Assembly (NCBI GenBank): GCA_017472115.1
Contig: JAFUQW010000156.1
Span: forward strand, 1-15,687
Direction: 5' to 3'
Source: Bacteroidales bacterium
GTDB lineage: Bacteria; Bacteroidota; Bacteroidia; Bacteroidales; UBA932
DNA: 15,687 bases
The position numbers and the translations under genes are program-made. Under the pieces are notes generated by a model. It searched no databases and was not told the origin of the DNA. It saw only the letters and a program-made list of their open reading frames with translations. Of the stretch, positions 6,330 through 14,102 are shown in pieces (positions within the stretch are counted from its first letter, which is position 1; every line of letters begins with the position of its first letter).

Positions 6330-8516
6330 ATGAAATATAATCACTCATATATAATATTGATCCTGCTCCTGATTGCCTTCCAGGCACTTGCTAGTCCGGC
6401 AAGAAAAGGGCCTGCAGTGACGGCTCAGCCGGACGGAAGCACCTTCATCTCTTATCTGAAAGGCGACGAATTCGCGCGGGTCAGGACAACATCGGAAGGC
6501 CATGCCGTCATGCAAGGCAGTGACGGATGGTGGTATTATGCCGGCTTTGACTCAGAAGGACTGAGATACAGCACGGGGCTGCGCGTCGGTAAGGTAAATC
6601 CGGCTGAGGTTCCGAGTTGCAGCGCCGACATACCATTTGACAGAATATCAGAAAGAGCTGCTCTGAAACGTTCTGAGACAGCACGTTTTGCAGAAGATGC
6701 TTCCGGTTCGATGCGGAGGATGATTTCTCTTGCCACTAAATCCGAACCCGTCGAAAAGCACGGACTTGTGATACTCGCCCAGTTCAAGGATATCAGTTTC
6801 AAATACAGCAAGGAGGATTTCGAACGGATGCTTAATGAAGAAGGATATGACCTTAACGGAGCCACCGGGTGTGCAATGGAGTATTTCAATTCACAGTTCG
6901 GAGGCAAGGTCCGTTTTGATTTCGAGGTCAGTGACATAGTGACCCTTCCATTCAACAGGACATACTACGGAAGCAACGGTTCCGACGGAACGGACAAGGC
7001 TCCTGCCGAAATGGTCAGAGATGCATGCAATCTTGCCGACCCGGTGACTGACTTTTCAATTTACGATGACGATGCGGACGGCATCGTTGACAATGTATTC
7101 GTATTCTTTGCAGGCAGTGACGAGGCTGAAGGTGCTCCGGAAGAATGTATCTGGTCTCATGCATGGTACGTCTATAGCGGAGCAGGCATCACATTGGAAC
7201 TCGACGGAGTGCGGATAGACCGATATGCATGCACATCTGAAATATCACGCAGATACACCACAAACGGGAAATATGAAGAATATCTGAGCGGCATCGGGAC
7301 TTTCTGCCATGAATACAGCCATACATTCGGCCTGCCGGACTTCTACGACACAGACTATGACGAAGCAGGTGGCTGGGCGGCAGGATTATGGGGCTGCACC
7401 AGTCTGATGGACAGCGGAAACGAGAACAACAACGGCAATACCCCTCCCAATTTCAACGCGATCGAGAGGGAGCTTCTCGGCTTGTCTGAAGCAGTCATGA
7501 TCGTGGAGGACGGCCAATACTCGCTCAGTCCTGTGAATCAGAGCAATGAGTTCTTCCGTCTCGACACCGATAACGATAATGAATACTTCCTGTTCGAATG
7601 CCGCGCAGAAAGCGGTTGGGACGCATATATCGGAGGAAGCGGAATGCTCGCATATCACATCGACAGGACCAAGGGGATGATACGGAAATGGGACGTTACC
7701 AATGAAGTCAACGCCGATGCCTCTCACCAGTGTGCCGACCTGATAGAGGCGGATGCCCGCAAGGACAGTTTCACCGATCAGCGCGAATATGCAGGCCTCA
7801 TCGGCAATGTCAAGGGGGTGTTTTTTCCATATGGAGACATCACGTCACTCGGTCCTGACAGCACTCCTGGCCTCGAATACTGGAGCGGCAACAAGGGCAA
7901 GCAATCCCTTACCGGCATCAAGAAAATAGGCAATGTTGTGATATTCAACGTGATCGGAAGTTCGGAAGAAAGCACTCCACCGACTGTACGCAACATCACC
8001 AATGAAGTTTTCTGCGACGGTGCCGTCATAAGTTTCGAGAGCAGCAGGATTTTCGAAGGGGAAGCAAAGGCGGTATGGGGCCGTACGACATCTTCCGAGA
8101 CAGATACGCTTGCCGTAAAGCCATATGAGCCGGGCAGGTATGCATTGATTCTCGACGGACTCGAGCCTGCCAAGACTTATTCTGTGACTCTCGGTTTCAC
8201 CATCGGTGAAGCAGAGGGTGAGACTGCCTCCGTTTCATTCATGACAAAGAAGAAACCTGTCGTTGACTGGCCATACATGTATATGGGTACGCAGGCACAA
8301 GACGACGGCACATTCAAGAGCGGCAGCAAGATTCCGCTCAGGGTCTATAATGCTTCAGGTGCGGCGTCGGTACACTGGACCTTGGAAGGCAAAGGCATAT
8401 GCATCGGTGAAGACGGATTCTACACATTGAGTTCAGGAGGCATCCTGAAGGCACACATAACATGGGATGACGGCAGTACCGATGTCCTTATGAAGGAAAT
8501 CATAATGAGTGAATGA
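6330..8516 (+). CDS. Secreted M6-family (immune inhibitor A-like) zinc metallopeptidase
   Basis: A 728-residue protein. Residues 1-21 are a signal peptide (MKYNHSYIILILLLIAFQALA). Residues about 22-140 resemble the M6 propeptide (FISYLKGDEFARVRTTSEGHAVMQ, WWYYAGFDSEG). The peptidase domain runs from about 145 (HGLVILAQFKDISF) and carries the extended zinc motif HEYSHTFGLPD at 327-337, with His327, Glu328, His331 and the metzincin-like Gly334/Asp337; YDDDADGIVDNVFVFFAG and GLWGCTSLMDSG are family landmarks. A fibronectin-type-III-like module (about 550-640, with LDGLEPAKTYSVTL) and a terminal Ig-like beta module (about 645-728) follow. I see no type IX secretion C-terminal signal. M6 enzymes degrade host or matrix proteins, but the target here is unknown. 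The ATG at 6330 was chosen since the one at 6323 meets a stop after five codons. It is followed 4 bp later by a small lipoprotein gene, probably cotranscribed. Confidence 0.9.
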   Translation: MKYNHSYIILILLLIAFQALASPARKGPAVTAQPDGSTFISYLKGDEFARVRTTSEGHAVMQGSDGWWYYAGFDSEGLRYSTGLRVGKVNPAEVPSCSADIPFDRISERAALKRSETARFAEDASGSMRRMISLATKSEPVEKHGLVILAQFKDISFKYSKEDFERMLNEEGYDLNGATGCAMEYFNSQFGGKVRFDFEVSDIVTLPFNRTYYGSNGSDGTDKAPAEMVRDACNLADPVTDFSIYDDDADGIVDNVFVFFAGSDEAEGAPEECIWSHAWYVYSGAGITLELDGVRIDRYACTSEISRRYTTNGKYEEYLSGIGTFCHEYSHTFGLPDFYDTDYDEAGGWAAGLWGCTSLMDSGNENNNGNTPPNFNAIERELLGLSEAVMIVEDGQYSLSPVNQSNEFFRLDTDNDNEYFLFECRAESGWDAYIGGSGMLAYHIDRTKGMIRKWDVTNEVNADASHQCADLIEADARKDSFTDQREYAGLIGNVKGVFFPYGDITSLGPDSTPGLEYWSGNKGKQSLTGIKKIGNVVIFNVIGSSEESTPPTVRNITNEVFCDGAVISFESSRIFEGEAKAVWGRTTSSETDTLAVKPYEPGRYALILDGLEPAKTYSVTLGFTIGEAEGETASVSFMTKKKPVVDWPYMYMGTQAQDDGTFKSGSKIPLRVYNASGAASVHWTLEGKGICIGEDGFYTLSSGGILKAHITWDDGSTDVLMKEIIMSE

Positions 8517-8520
8517 CGAA

Positions 8521-8919
8521 ATGAAAAGAATATTGCTGCTTTTTCTCGCACTGACAGCCATCGGCTGCAACAGATACGACATTGACGAAATACTCGTAAG
8601 CCGTAACGACATCTCATTGACATGGAAAGGAGTGGAACAATTCTCCTATGATCCGGCCACATGTCAGATGGGATTCAATGCATCTAAGAATGAATTCCGC
8701 GCTCAGGCAGACAATCTTTCGGAATGGTATATCATCCGCTTATCGGAAATGCCGGCAACAGAAGGAGATGAGACTGAAGCAGATATAAGCTGGACCGGCC
8801 CCTCTGATACGCGCTCGATGAAAGGGCTTGAATTCAAGGTAAAGAAGGTCAGTGAGGATGGGATGATATGGCTCTGGTGCAAGTCAGCGAAGATCGGGGT
8901 GACAATCCGCAAACTTTAA
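8521..8919 (+). CDS. Small lipoprotein downstream of the M6 peptidase, function unknown
   Basis: A 132-residue protein with a lipoprotein signal (MKRILLLFLALTAIGC, Cys16) followed by NRYDIDEILVSRNDISLTWKG. The rest is a compact, probably all-beta domain rich in Trp and charged residues (SEWYIIRLSEMPATEGD, ADISWTGPSDTRS, WLWCKSAKIGV). I do not recognise a named family, though short lipoproteins with this YDIDEIL...SLTWKG beginning seem familiar beside secreted peptidases in Bacteroidales. The start is set at the ATG at 8521, which gives the signal; a GTG at 8509 would overlap the M6 stop by 8 bp. The 4-bp gap suggests translational coupling with the peptidase. A role as an inhibitor, chaperone or anchor for the peptidase is conceivable but only inferred from position. 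Confidence 0.8.
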   Translation: MKRILLLFLALTAIGCNRYDIDEILVSRNDISLTWKGVEQFSYDPATCQMGFNASKNEFRAQADNLSEWYIIRLSEMPATEGDETEADISWTGPSDTRSMKGLEFKVKKVSEDGMIWLWCKSAKIGVTIRKL

Positions 8920-8951
8920 TAAGGTATAATCCGCAAAAAATTATATCTTTG
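8904..8951 (+). promoter_or_regulatory. tpiA promoter with upstream direct repeat
   Basis: TATCTTTG at 8944-8951 is a perfect -7 box. The expected start is near 8956, giving a leader of about 55 nt which begins with the small hairpin GCAC-GATTTT-GTGC (8951-8964). Just upstream a 10-bp direct repeat AATCCGCAAA occurs at 8904-8913 and 8928-8937, 24 bp apart; the first copy is inside the end of the lipoprotein gene. No TTG stands at the -33 position, so the repeat may matter for activator binding, but this is speculation. Confidence 0.6.
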
Positions 8952-9011
8952 CACGATTTTGTGCCTGAGGGTACTTGAAAAGAATCTGTTAACTTTAAAA
9001 ATATAACGAAA

Positions 9012-9764
9012 ATGAGAAAACACATCGTAGCAGGTAACTGGAAGATGAACACTACAGTTGCCGAGGGCGTAGAGCTCGCAAAAGCAGTGGTAGCTAAGGC
9101 TACTGAGGTTCCGGCTGACGTAAAGCTTATCATCGCTCCCCCATTCACTCATCTCTATCCTGTAGCTGAGGTCGTGAAGGGAACAGCTGTAGGTCTTTCA
9201 GCACAGAACTGCGCTGATCACGTAAAGGGTGCTTACACAGGTGAGGTTGCAGTGAACATGATTTCAGGCGTAGGCTGCCAGTATGTGATCCTCGGTCACT
9301 CTGAGAGAAGAGAGTACTATGGTGAGACTGACGCAACTCTCGTTGAGAAGGTGAAGCTTGCTCTCGCTGAGGGTCTTTCACCAATCTTCTGCATCGGTGA
9401 GAAGCTTGAGGAGCGTGAGGCAGGCCGTCACTTCGAGGTCGTTACAGAGCAGGTGAAGAACGTTCTTTATACTCTTACTCCAGAGGAAATGGCAAAAGTT
9501 GTCGTTGCTTACGAGCCTGTATGGGCTATCGGAACAGGCAAGACTGCAACTGCAGAGCAGGCTCAGGAGATCCACGCTGAGATCCGCAAGGTGCTTGCAG
9601 AGAAGTTCGGCGCTCTTGCTGAGGAGATCTCTATCCTCTACGGCGGTTCATGCAAGCCATCTAACGCAAAGGAGCTTTTCGCATGCCCTGACATCGATGG
9701 TGGTCTCATCGGAGGCGCCGCACTCAAGGCTGAGGACTTCATCGGCATCGCTGTAAGTTTCTAA
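9012..9764 (+). CDS. tpiA: Triosephosphate isomerase
   Basis: A 250-residue TIM-barrel enzyme interconverting dihydroxyacetone phosphate and glyceraldehyde 3-phosphate in glycolysis and gluconeogenesis, acting in the cytoplasm. Every active-site landmark is intact: GNWKMN (Asn and Lys) near the N-terminus, LGHSERR with the catalytic His, [11 protein letters not shown] with the catalytic Glu and the flexible lid, and the phosphate-binding loops ILYGGS and GGLIGGAAL. Length is normal. The codon set is narrow (GAG, GCT, CTC/CTT, GTA), as in rplY, indicating high expression. It has its own promoter and stands alone among envelope genes, so no functional link to the neighbours is implied. Confidence 0.98.
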   Translation: MRKHIVAGNWKMNTTVAEGVELAKAVVAKATEVPADVKLIIAPPFTHLYPVAEVVKGTAVGLSAQNCADHVKGAYTGEVAVNMISGVGCQYVILGHSERREYYGETDATLVEKVKLALAEGLSPIFCIGEKLEEREAGRHFEVVTEQVKNVLYTLTPEEMAKVVVAYEPVWAIGTGKTATAEQAQEIHAEIRKVLAEKFGALAEEISILYGGSCKPSNAKELFACPDIDGGLIGGAALKAEDFIGIAVSF

Positions 9765-9785
9765 TTCTTTATCAGGAACATGTAG

Positions 9786-9855
9786 CACTGTCATCCTGAG
9801 CGTCAGCGAAGGATCTTTATGGCAAAGATTCTTCACTACGTTCAGAATGACAGTG
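9786..9855. repeat. Long imperfect inverted repeat after tpiA
   Basis: The 70-bp element starts CACTGTCAT (9786-9794) and ends ATGACAGTG (9847-9855), with further pairing inwards (CTGA/CAG, CG/CG, GAA/TTC) to the inner stem ATCTTT (9812-9817)-ATGGC-AAAGAT (9823-9828). It is of the CTGAGCG...GAAGGATCTTT type that recurs between genes in many bacterial chromosomes. It begins 21 bp after the tpiA stop and ends 21 bp before the start of the next gene, so it may serve as terminator or mRNA 3' end for tpiA, and it marks the left edge of the AT-rich island. Confidence 0.75.
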
Positions 9856-9876
9856 TTAGATTATATTAAATTTAAC

Positions 9877-11506
9877 ATGGAGAAAAGTTTATTAATCTTC
9901 TCACTTTCATTACTATGTTGCTGTACAGCCAACTTACAGATTGAGTCCAATGAATCAGAAAAGATATATCTGAATAATGAGACTTCAAATGTTGCAGCGG
10001 AACAGACTATACTCGGAGATACTATTGAGATTCCCTATACCGTAGATAATTTATTAAAGGCTCTCGAGTATCTTCCTAGTGAGACTAAAGCATTAATTAA
10101 CAAACAAGACATATGTGCGACTCATTATTATGTCAGATTCCATCCTAAAAATGCCGAAGAATTAGCACTACTTGAGGAAATCAAGCCTCGACTTATGTTA
10201 AGCGAAATACCATTAGATCGAGAAATTGTATATGGAGGAAATTCATACCACGATCCATCATTACCTCATGACATGCCAACATACCAATATACGACAATAG
10301 AAGCAGATTATTGGAAGAACCTTTCAGACACACTTTCAGTAGAAAGCGAAATCTTATTGGAAGCATATATGCCTGATTATTTTACGGAAGAACAAACTAA
10401 ATCATACAAGTGTTCGACACCATACTCAGCCATTGAAGAACTACTTCATTCGGCATACGAGATTACCGGGCATGAATATATTCCTGAAACCAAATCATCC
10501 GAATGGAATCCGTCTGGAACGATTCAAGCCTATGATAACATTACAAATAATTATGTTCCGATCAAGGGAGTTAGAGTACGAGGCACCTATCTTCTTACTA
10601 TTAAAGAAACTCTTACCGACAAAAACGGATATTTTTGTTTAGGTTCTTTTAAAAATACGGTTAACATGAAAATCGTCTGGGAAGGAGAGAATTGGGATGT
10701 TCGTGACGGTAATCTTGGACAAGCCAATTACGAAGGGCCTAAATTAGAAAACACTCAATGGAATCTACAAATAAAACCAACAGAAACCGATCAACTTGCT
10801 TTTTCTGCTATTCACCGAGCTGCATATAGATATTATTGTGATTATATTTTTAATTTGTCCAGGCCTGACAATTCCCGGCGCGAGAAATTAGCATACATTA
10901 AAGATGGCATTCACTTCGGTAATGCCAACGGGGATTACAATCAACAATGGGGGGTTAGGAATATGGTCTGACATCAGAATTGCAGGAAAAAACAGTTCTG
11001 GAATACGGGAAATCTCCGAAATATTTTGTACAACTTGTCATGAATTAGGTCATGCGTCACATTACACGAATGCAAAAGCCAAATTTAAGGATTCCGAAAC
11101 AAGAGTAATAGAAAGTTGGGCAAGGTTCACACAGTATCTACTCACCAAACGAGAATATAATGAATTAGGCATCAAGTATCTATATGGAGAGTACAGTCAA
11201 AATGGCGTCAAGGGTGATTGGCCTGATTTAACCTATAATTTTCAAAATTCGACAGATAGAACATACACACCATTATTGATCGACCTCTATGATGGATTTA
11301 ATCAATTTATATACTTTAATGATAGTAGCTATGCTGATGATAGGATCACCAACATCTCACCATCCGTAATAGAAGAAATTGTGTTTACATCAACCTCATT
11401 CATCGAAATTTTCCAACAACTCCCGTCACTAAAAACAAAATATGGAGGCCCGATGTATAATCTTACAGATGGCAATATCGAATTATTATTTCAATACTAT
11501 TTATAA
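9877..11506 (+). pseudogene. Frameshifted lipoprotein with HELGH gluzincin-like peptidase domain
   Basis: Two overlapping frames make one gene. Frame 1 from the ATG at 9877 encodes a lipoprotein signal (MEKSLLIFSLSLLCCC), an unassigned region, and near residues 213-275 a carboxypeptidase-regulatory-like beta domain (PIKGVRVRGTYLLTIKETLT, then DKNGYFCLGSF); it stops at 10969-10971 just after YNQQWGVRNMV. The other frame, open to 11506, resumes GLGIWSDIRI and carries TTCHELGHASHY (zinc motif from 11039, about residue 388) and a possible third ligand Glu in RVIESWARF, some 24 residues on. The frames join at a run of six G (10949-10954); five G would give one 542-residue protein (eight would also restore the frame). 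Without the second part there is no zinc site. It may be a pseudogene, a phase-variable gene or an assembly error. Base composition is clearly more AT-rich than the flanking genes, suggesting transfer. Substrate unknown; no named peptidase family assigned. Confidence 0.8.
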
Positions 11507-11515
11507 TGAACTCAA

Positions 11516-11655
11516 CTTTCGCATGTGCGAAAGACCTTGTTTAGAGGCCATTAGGCCGACAGTAAGTCCTCTCTCCGAGAGAGAGGATTCAGGAGAGAGG
11601 TAACGTAAACCGGGAAAGTGCGGTGGGAAAAATTTCGCAAGCCCCACCAACTTTC
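11516..11655. repeat. Mosaic of hairpins inside the AT-rich island
   Basis: The 186-bp gap between the two island genes holds several stems in a row. CTTTCGCA (11516-11523) pairs with TGCGAAAG (11526-11533) around a 2-nt loop. CCTCTCTC (11568-11575) pairs with GAGAGAGG (11579-11586), loop CGA; a further GGAGAGAGG follows. Then GAAAGT and GGTGGG (11614-11619, 11622-11627) pair with CCCACC and ACTTTC (11643-11648, 11650-11655) across a 15-nt loop. The first could terminate the frameshifted gene. The GC content of the later part differs from both neighbouring genes, so these look like inserted repeat debris. Confidence 0.65.
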
Positions 11656-11692
11656 AAATTATCAACAACTTACTGCTTGCAAAACTTGAGTA

Positions 11693-12112
11693 ATGAAAAT
11701 ATTAAAAAAAGCATTCTGTCTATTCGTATCAATGCTGTTCTTGAACAGTTGTCTTGTGGATCATGCGTATTATTGTGAATTGAAATTCATTAATGAGAGT
11801 TCTCATGACATATCTATTTCTTCTGTATTCCTCTACACTAAAGATTATAAAATCAAGATTAATGCAGGGTCAAATATCAGTTGTGGACAAGAATGTGACG
11901 GCGAATCTCCAACATTTAAGTTCTCAAGAGCGGATGTTTGTTTTGACGATAATACAGCAATCAGTTACAGCGAACTTGACGAGCCGTCACAATATAATAT
12001 ATGCATAGAAGAAAACTGGACCTATGAAACAGATGGATTCCATCACATATGGACATATACTTTTACTGATGACGATTTTGAATATGCAAAAATGTTGACA
12101 AGTAATCAATAA
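11693..12112 (+). CDS. Small hypothetical lipoprotein in the AT-rich island
   Basis: A 139-residue protein with a lipoprotein signal (MKILKKAFCLFVSMLFLNSC, Cys20). The mature part (LVDHAYYCELKFINESSHDISISSVF, KIKINAGSNISCGQECDG, then an acidic and aromatic C-terminus EENWTYETDGFHHIWTYTFTDDDFEYAK) looks like a small beta-rich envelope protein. I recognise no family. Codon and base use are AT-rich like the preceding frameshifted gene, so the two may have arrived together. The mature part has three further Cys residues (one in HAYYCEL and two flanking SCGQEC... DVCF), so disulfide bonding is possible. No promoter motif was found in front of it. Confidence 0.75.
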   Translation: MKILKKAFCLFVSMLFLNSCLVDHAYYCELKFINESSHDISISSVFLYTKDYKIKINAGSNISCGQECDGESPTFKFSRADVCFDDNTAISYSELDEPSQYNICIEENWTYETDGFHHIWTYTFTDDDFEYAKMLTSNQ

Positions 12113-12180
12113 TCGTCGCACTTCATTATATTTTTTGACCCCAGAATATATTAGAATTTAACATGTATATTATTAGACCA

Positions 12181-13779
12181 ATGAAAAGAATATTATTATT
12201 TGCAATGATTGCTGTTTCTATGGCTGCTTGTGGTCAGAGCAGTGACGCCGCATTGAAGGAGAAGGTGGAGAGTTATGCAGTGGTGGAGATGAACTCGCCG
12301 CTTTATGACGCACTTTCGGATAATGACAAGAAGATAGTCGATCTATTCCGCCAGGCTGGAGAGATCATGGACGGACTGTTCTGGAAGCAGACTTTCGGTG
12401 ACAAGGCTGTCATCGATGCCCTCCCTGAAGGATACGCAAAGGACTATGCACTCATAAACTATGGTGCATGGGACCATCTTGACGACAACAAGCCTTTCCT
12501 CGAGGGTTATGGCGAGAAGCCGCTCGGATGCCGGTACTATCCGCAGGACATGACCATGGAAGAGTGGGAAGCTTTCGATGACCCTGACAAGCTCTGTCTT
12601 TATACTGTGATCCGTCGTGACGAGAACGGTGCCCTCAAGACAGTATGGTACCGCGACGAGTACAAGGCAGAGCTGGACAAGGTCTGCGCCCTTCTCGAAG
12701 AGGCTGCTGCCCTTACGACTAACGAGGGTATGCGCAAATATCTCACAGAGCGCGTAAAGGCCTTCCGCACAGACGATTATCTTGCCAGCGACATGGCATG
12801 GATGGACATGAAGGACTGCAACATGGATATCGTCATCGGCCCTATCGAGAACTATGACGACCACCTCTTCGAGGCAAAGGCAGCATACGAGTGTTTCATC
12901 CTTCTCAAGGACGAGAAGCGCAGCGCCAACCTCGCGAAATATGTGGGACTCCTCCCTACCCTTCAGAAGATGCTTCCATGCGCCCCTGAATACAAGACCT
13001 TCGTTCCCGGCACATCGTCAGACCTCAACGTATATGATGCGATATTCTATGCAGGCGACTGCAACGCCGGCAGCAAGACCATTGCCATCAACCTTCCGAA
13101 CGACGAGAGGGTACATGCAGCCAAGGGCGCACGCCGCCTCCAGCTCTACAACAGCATGATGGCAAAGTTCGACAAGATCGTCGTGCCTATCGGTGACGTT
13201 CTCATGGACCCTTCGCAGGTCAGCTATCTCAGCGCAGACGCATTCTTCTGGAATGTGACTTTCCATGAGGTTGCACACGGACTCGGAGTGAAGCAGACCA
13301 TCAACGGCAAGGGTACTGTTGACGAGGCTATGGGTTCCGAGAAGACCACATGGGAAGAGGCAAAGGCAGACATCCTCGGACTTTTCATGGTAAGGGAGCT
13401 CATCAGGATGGGTGAGATCACCGACATCACCGTCGAGGAGTCTATCGCTACATTCATCGCCGGAATCGTGCGCTCCGTACGTTTCGGATCGGCTTCATCA
13501 CACGGAAAGGCCAACATGATGTGCTTCAATTTCATGGAAGACCACGGTGCATTCACCCGTAACGCCGATGGCAAATATGTGATCGATTTCGAGAAGGCAT
13601 CAGCAGCCATCGACGCATGGTCAGCCCTCATTCTTGAGACACAGGCTACCGGAGACTTCGAGTTCGCTCAGAAATATGCGGCAGAGAACGCAAGCATCCG
13701 TCCGGCACTTGCCGCCGAAGTCGATCTCGTGAACAATGCCGGCATTCCTCGCGACATCGTCTTCGATTTCGCCTGGTAA
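12181..13779 (+). CDS. M49-like zinc peptidase lipoprotein with HEXXH motif
   Basis: A 532-residue protein from the ATG at 12181; residues 1-17 form a lipoprotein signal (MKRILLFAMIAVSMAAC). HEVAHGLG at 362-369 (His362, Glu363, His366) and EEAKAD at 392-397 (ligand probably Glu393) correspond to HECLGH and EEARAD of the DPP III encoded at 2017-4020. Other shared pieces are the N-terminal LSDNDKKIVDLFRQAGE...FWKQ (compare LTLQQKEYIYHLSEAAK...YWAQ) and INLPNDERVHAAKGARRLQL (compare INLPNADWIRREHGS). It thus seems a distant M49 relative, but with a five-residue HEXXH rather than the six-residue HEXXGH, and about 135 residues shorter. Homologues are often labelled only as Zn-dependent hydrolase. 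Activity is probably peptidase; specificity is not predictable. Codon use returns to that of the core genes. An in-frame ATG at 12163 is less likely since the later start gives the signal. Confidence 0.82.
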   Translation: MKRILLFAMIAVSMAACGQSSDAALKEKVESYAVVEMNSPLYDALSDNDKKIVDLFRQAGEIMDGLFWKQTFGDKAVIDALPEGYAKDYALINYGAWDHLDDNKPFLEGYGEKPLGCRYYPQDMTMEEWEAFDDPDKLCLYTVIRRDENGALKTVWYRDEYKAELDKVCALLEEAAALTTNEGMRKYLTERVKAFRTDDYLASDMAWMDMKDCNMDIVIGPIENYDDHLFEAKAAYECFILLKDEKRSANLAKYVGLLPTLQKMLPCAPEYKTFVPGTSSDLNVYDAIFYAGDCNAGSKTIAINLPNDERVHAAKGARRLQLYNSMMAKFDKIVVPIGDVLMDPSQVSYLSADAFFWNVTFHEVAHGLGVKQTINGKGTVDEAMGSEKTTWEEAKADILGLFMVRELIRMGEITDITVEESIATFIAGIVRSVRFGSASSHGKANMMCFNFMEDHGAFTRNADGKYVIDFEKASAAIDAWSALILETQATGDFEFAQKYAAENASIRPALAAEVDLVNNAGIPRDIVFDFAW

Positions 13780-13799
13780 GTTACAGCATTAAAAGCCAT

Positions 13800-13855
13800 C
13801 CCCCGTCAGTCGGAAAGCAGAAAACTTAGGAAAATGCTTTCCTCCCTGACGGGGG
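13800..13855. terminator. Long hairpin after the M49-like gene
   Basis: CCCCCGTCAG (13800-13809) pairs perfectly with CTGACGGGGG (13846-13855); inside, GGAAAGCA (13812-13819) pairs with TGCTTTCC (13835-13842), leaving small internal loops and a 15-nt apical loop. It starts 20 bp past the stop codon at 13779, the position for a transcript end. No T-run follows on the plus strand, so it is a strong structure with uncertain terminator activity; it might instead be a repeat element. Confidence 0.55.
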
Positions 13856-13894
13856 ACTTGCTTATATACATACACTGCACGATCACATCAGGAC

Positions 13895-13961
13895 TCCGGT
13901 CGACGAAGGAAGTACCGATTGCTGAAGGAAGTCCGGTCGACGAAGGGAGTGCCGATTGCTG
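13895..13961 (+). repeat. Two tandem 30-bp direct repeats
   Basis: 13895-13924 and 13932-13961 are the same 30-bp unit with two G/A differences, 37 bp apart in period with a 7-bp spacer. Each contains CCGGTCGACGAAGG and ends CCGATTGCTG. They lie in the 323-bp gap between the M49-like gene and the RAYT; apart from these, the hairpin at 13800-13855 and the palindrome at 14053-14088, I see nothing in that gap. A 70-codon frame crosses them but has no coding character. Confidence 0.75.
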
Positions 13962-14052
13962 CCAGTCGGGACATTTATCAGTCACAGGCAAAAAACGGAT
14001 GATTTATGCCTGTCGCACACGATTTTCAGCAGAATCTGCGCTATAAAGCTCT

Positions 14053-14088
14053 CCCAGAGGGAAAAACATGGTGAAATTTCCCTCTGGG
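14053..14088. repeat. Palindrome downstream of RAYT (left element)
   Basis: CCCAGAGGGAAA (14053-14064) and TTTCCCTCTGGG (14077-14088) form a perfect 12-bp stem with a 12-nt loop, 14 bp beyond the RAYT stop codon. The inner core AGGGAAA-N12-TTTCCCT has the same layout as the palindromes at 15112-15137 and 15185-15210 upstream of the gene. It may be a terminator for the RAYT gene or a site the RAYT recognises. Confidence 0.75.
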
Positions 14089-14102
14089 TATTCTTCATTC
14101 CT

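Noticed and set aside
13895..13961. A minimal CRISPR array
   Set aside because: Only two copies, a 7-bp spacer and no cas genes, so the spacing is wrong for CRISPR.
13834..14046. A 70-codon frame crossing the tandem repeats
   Set aside because: No signal peptide, domain or promoter, and it starts within a long hairpin.
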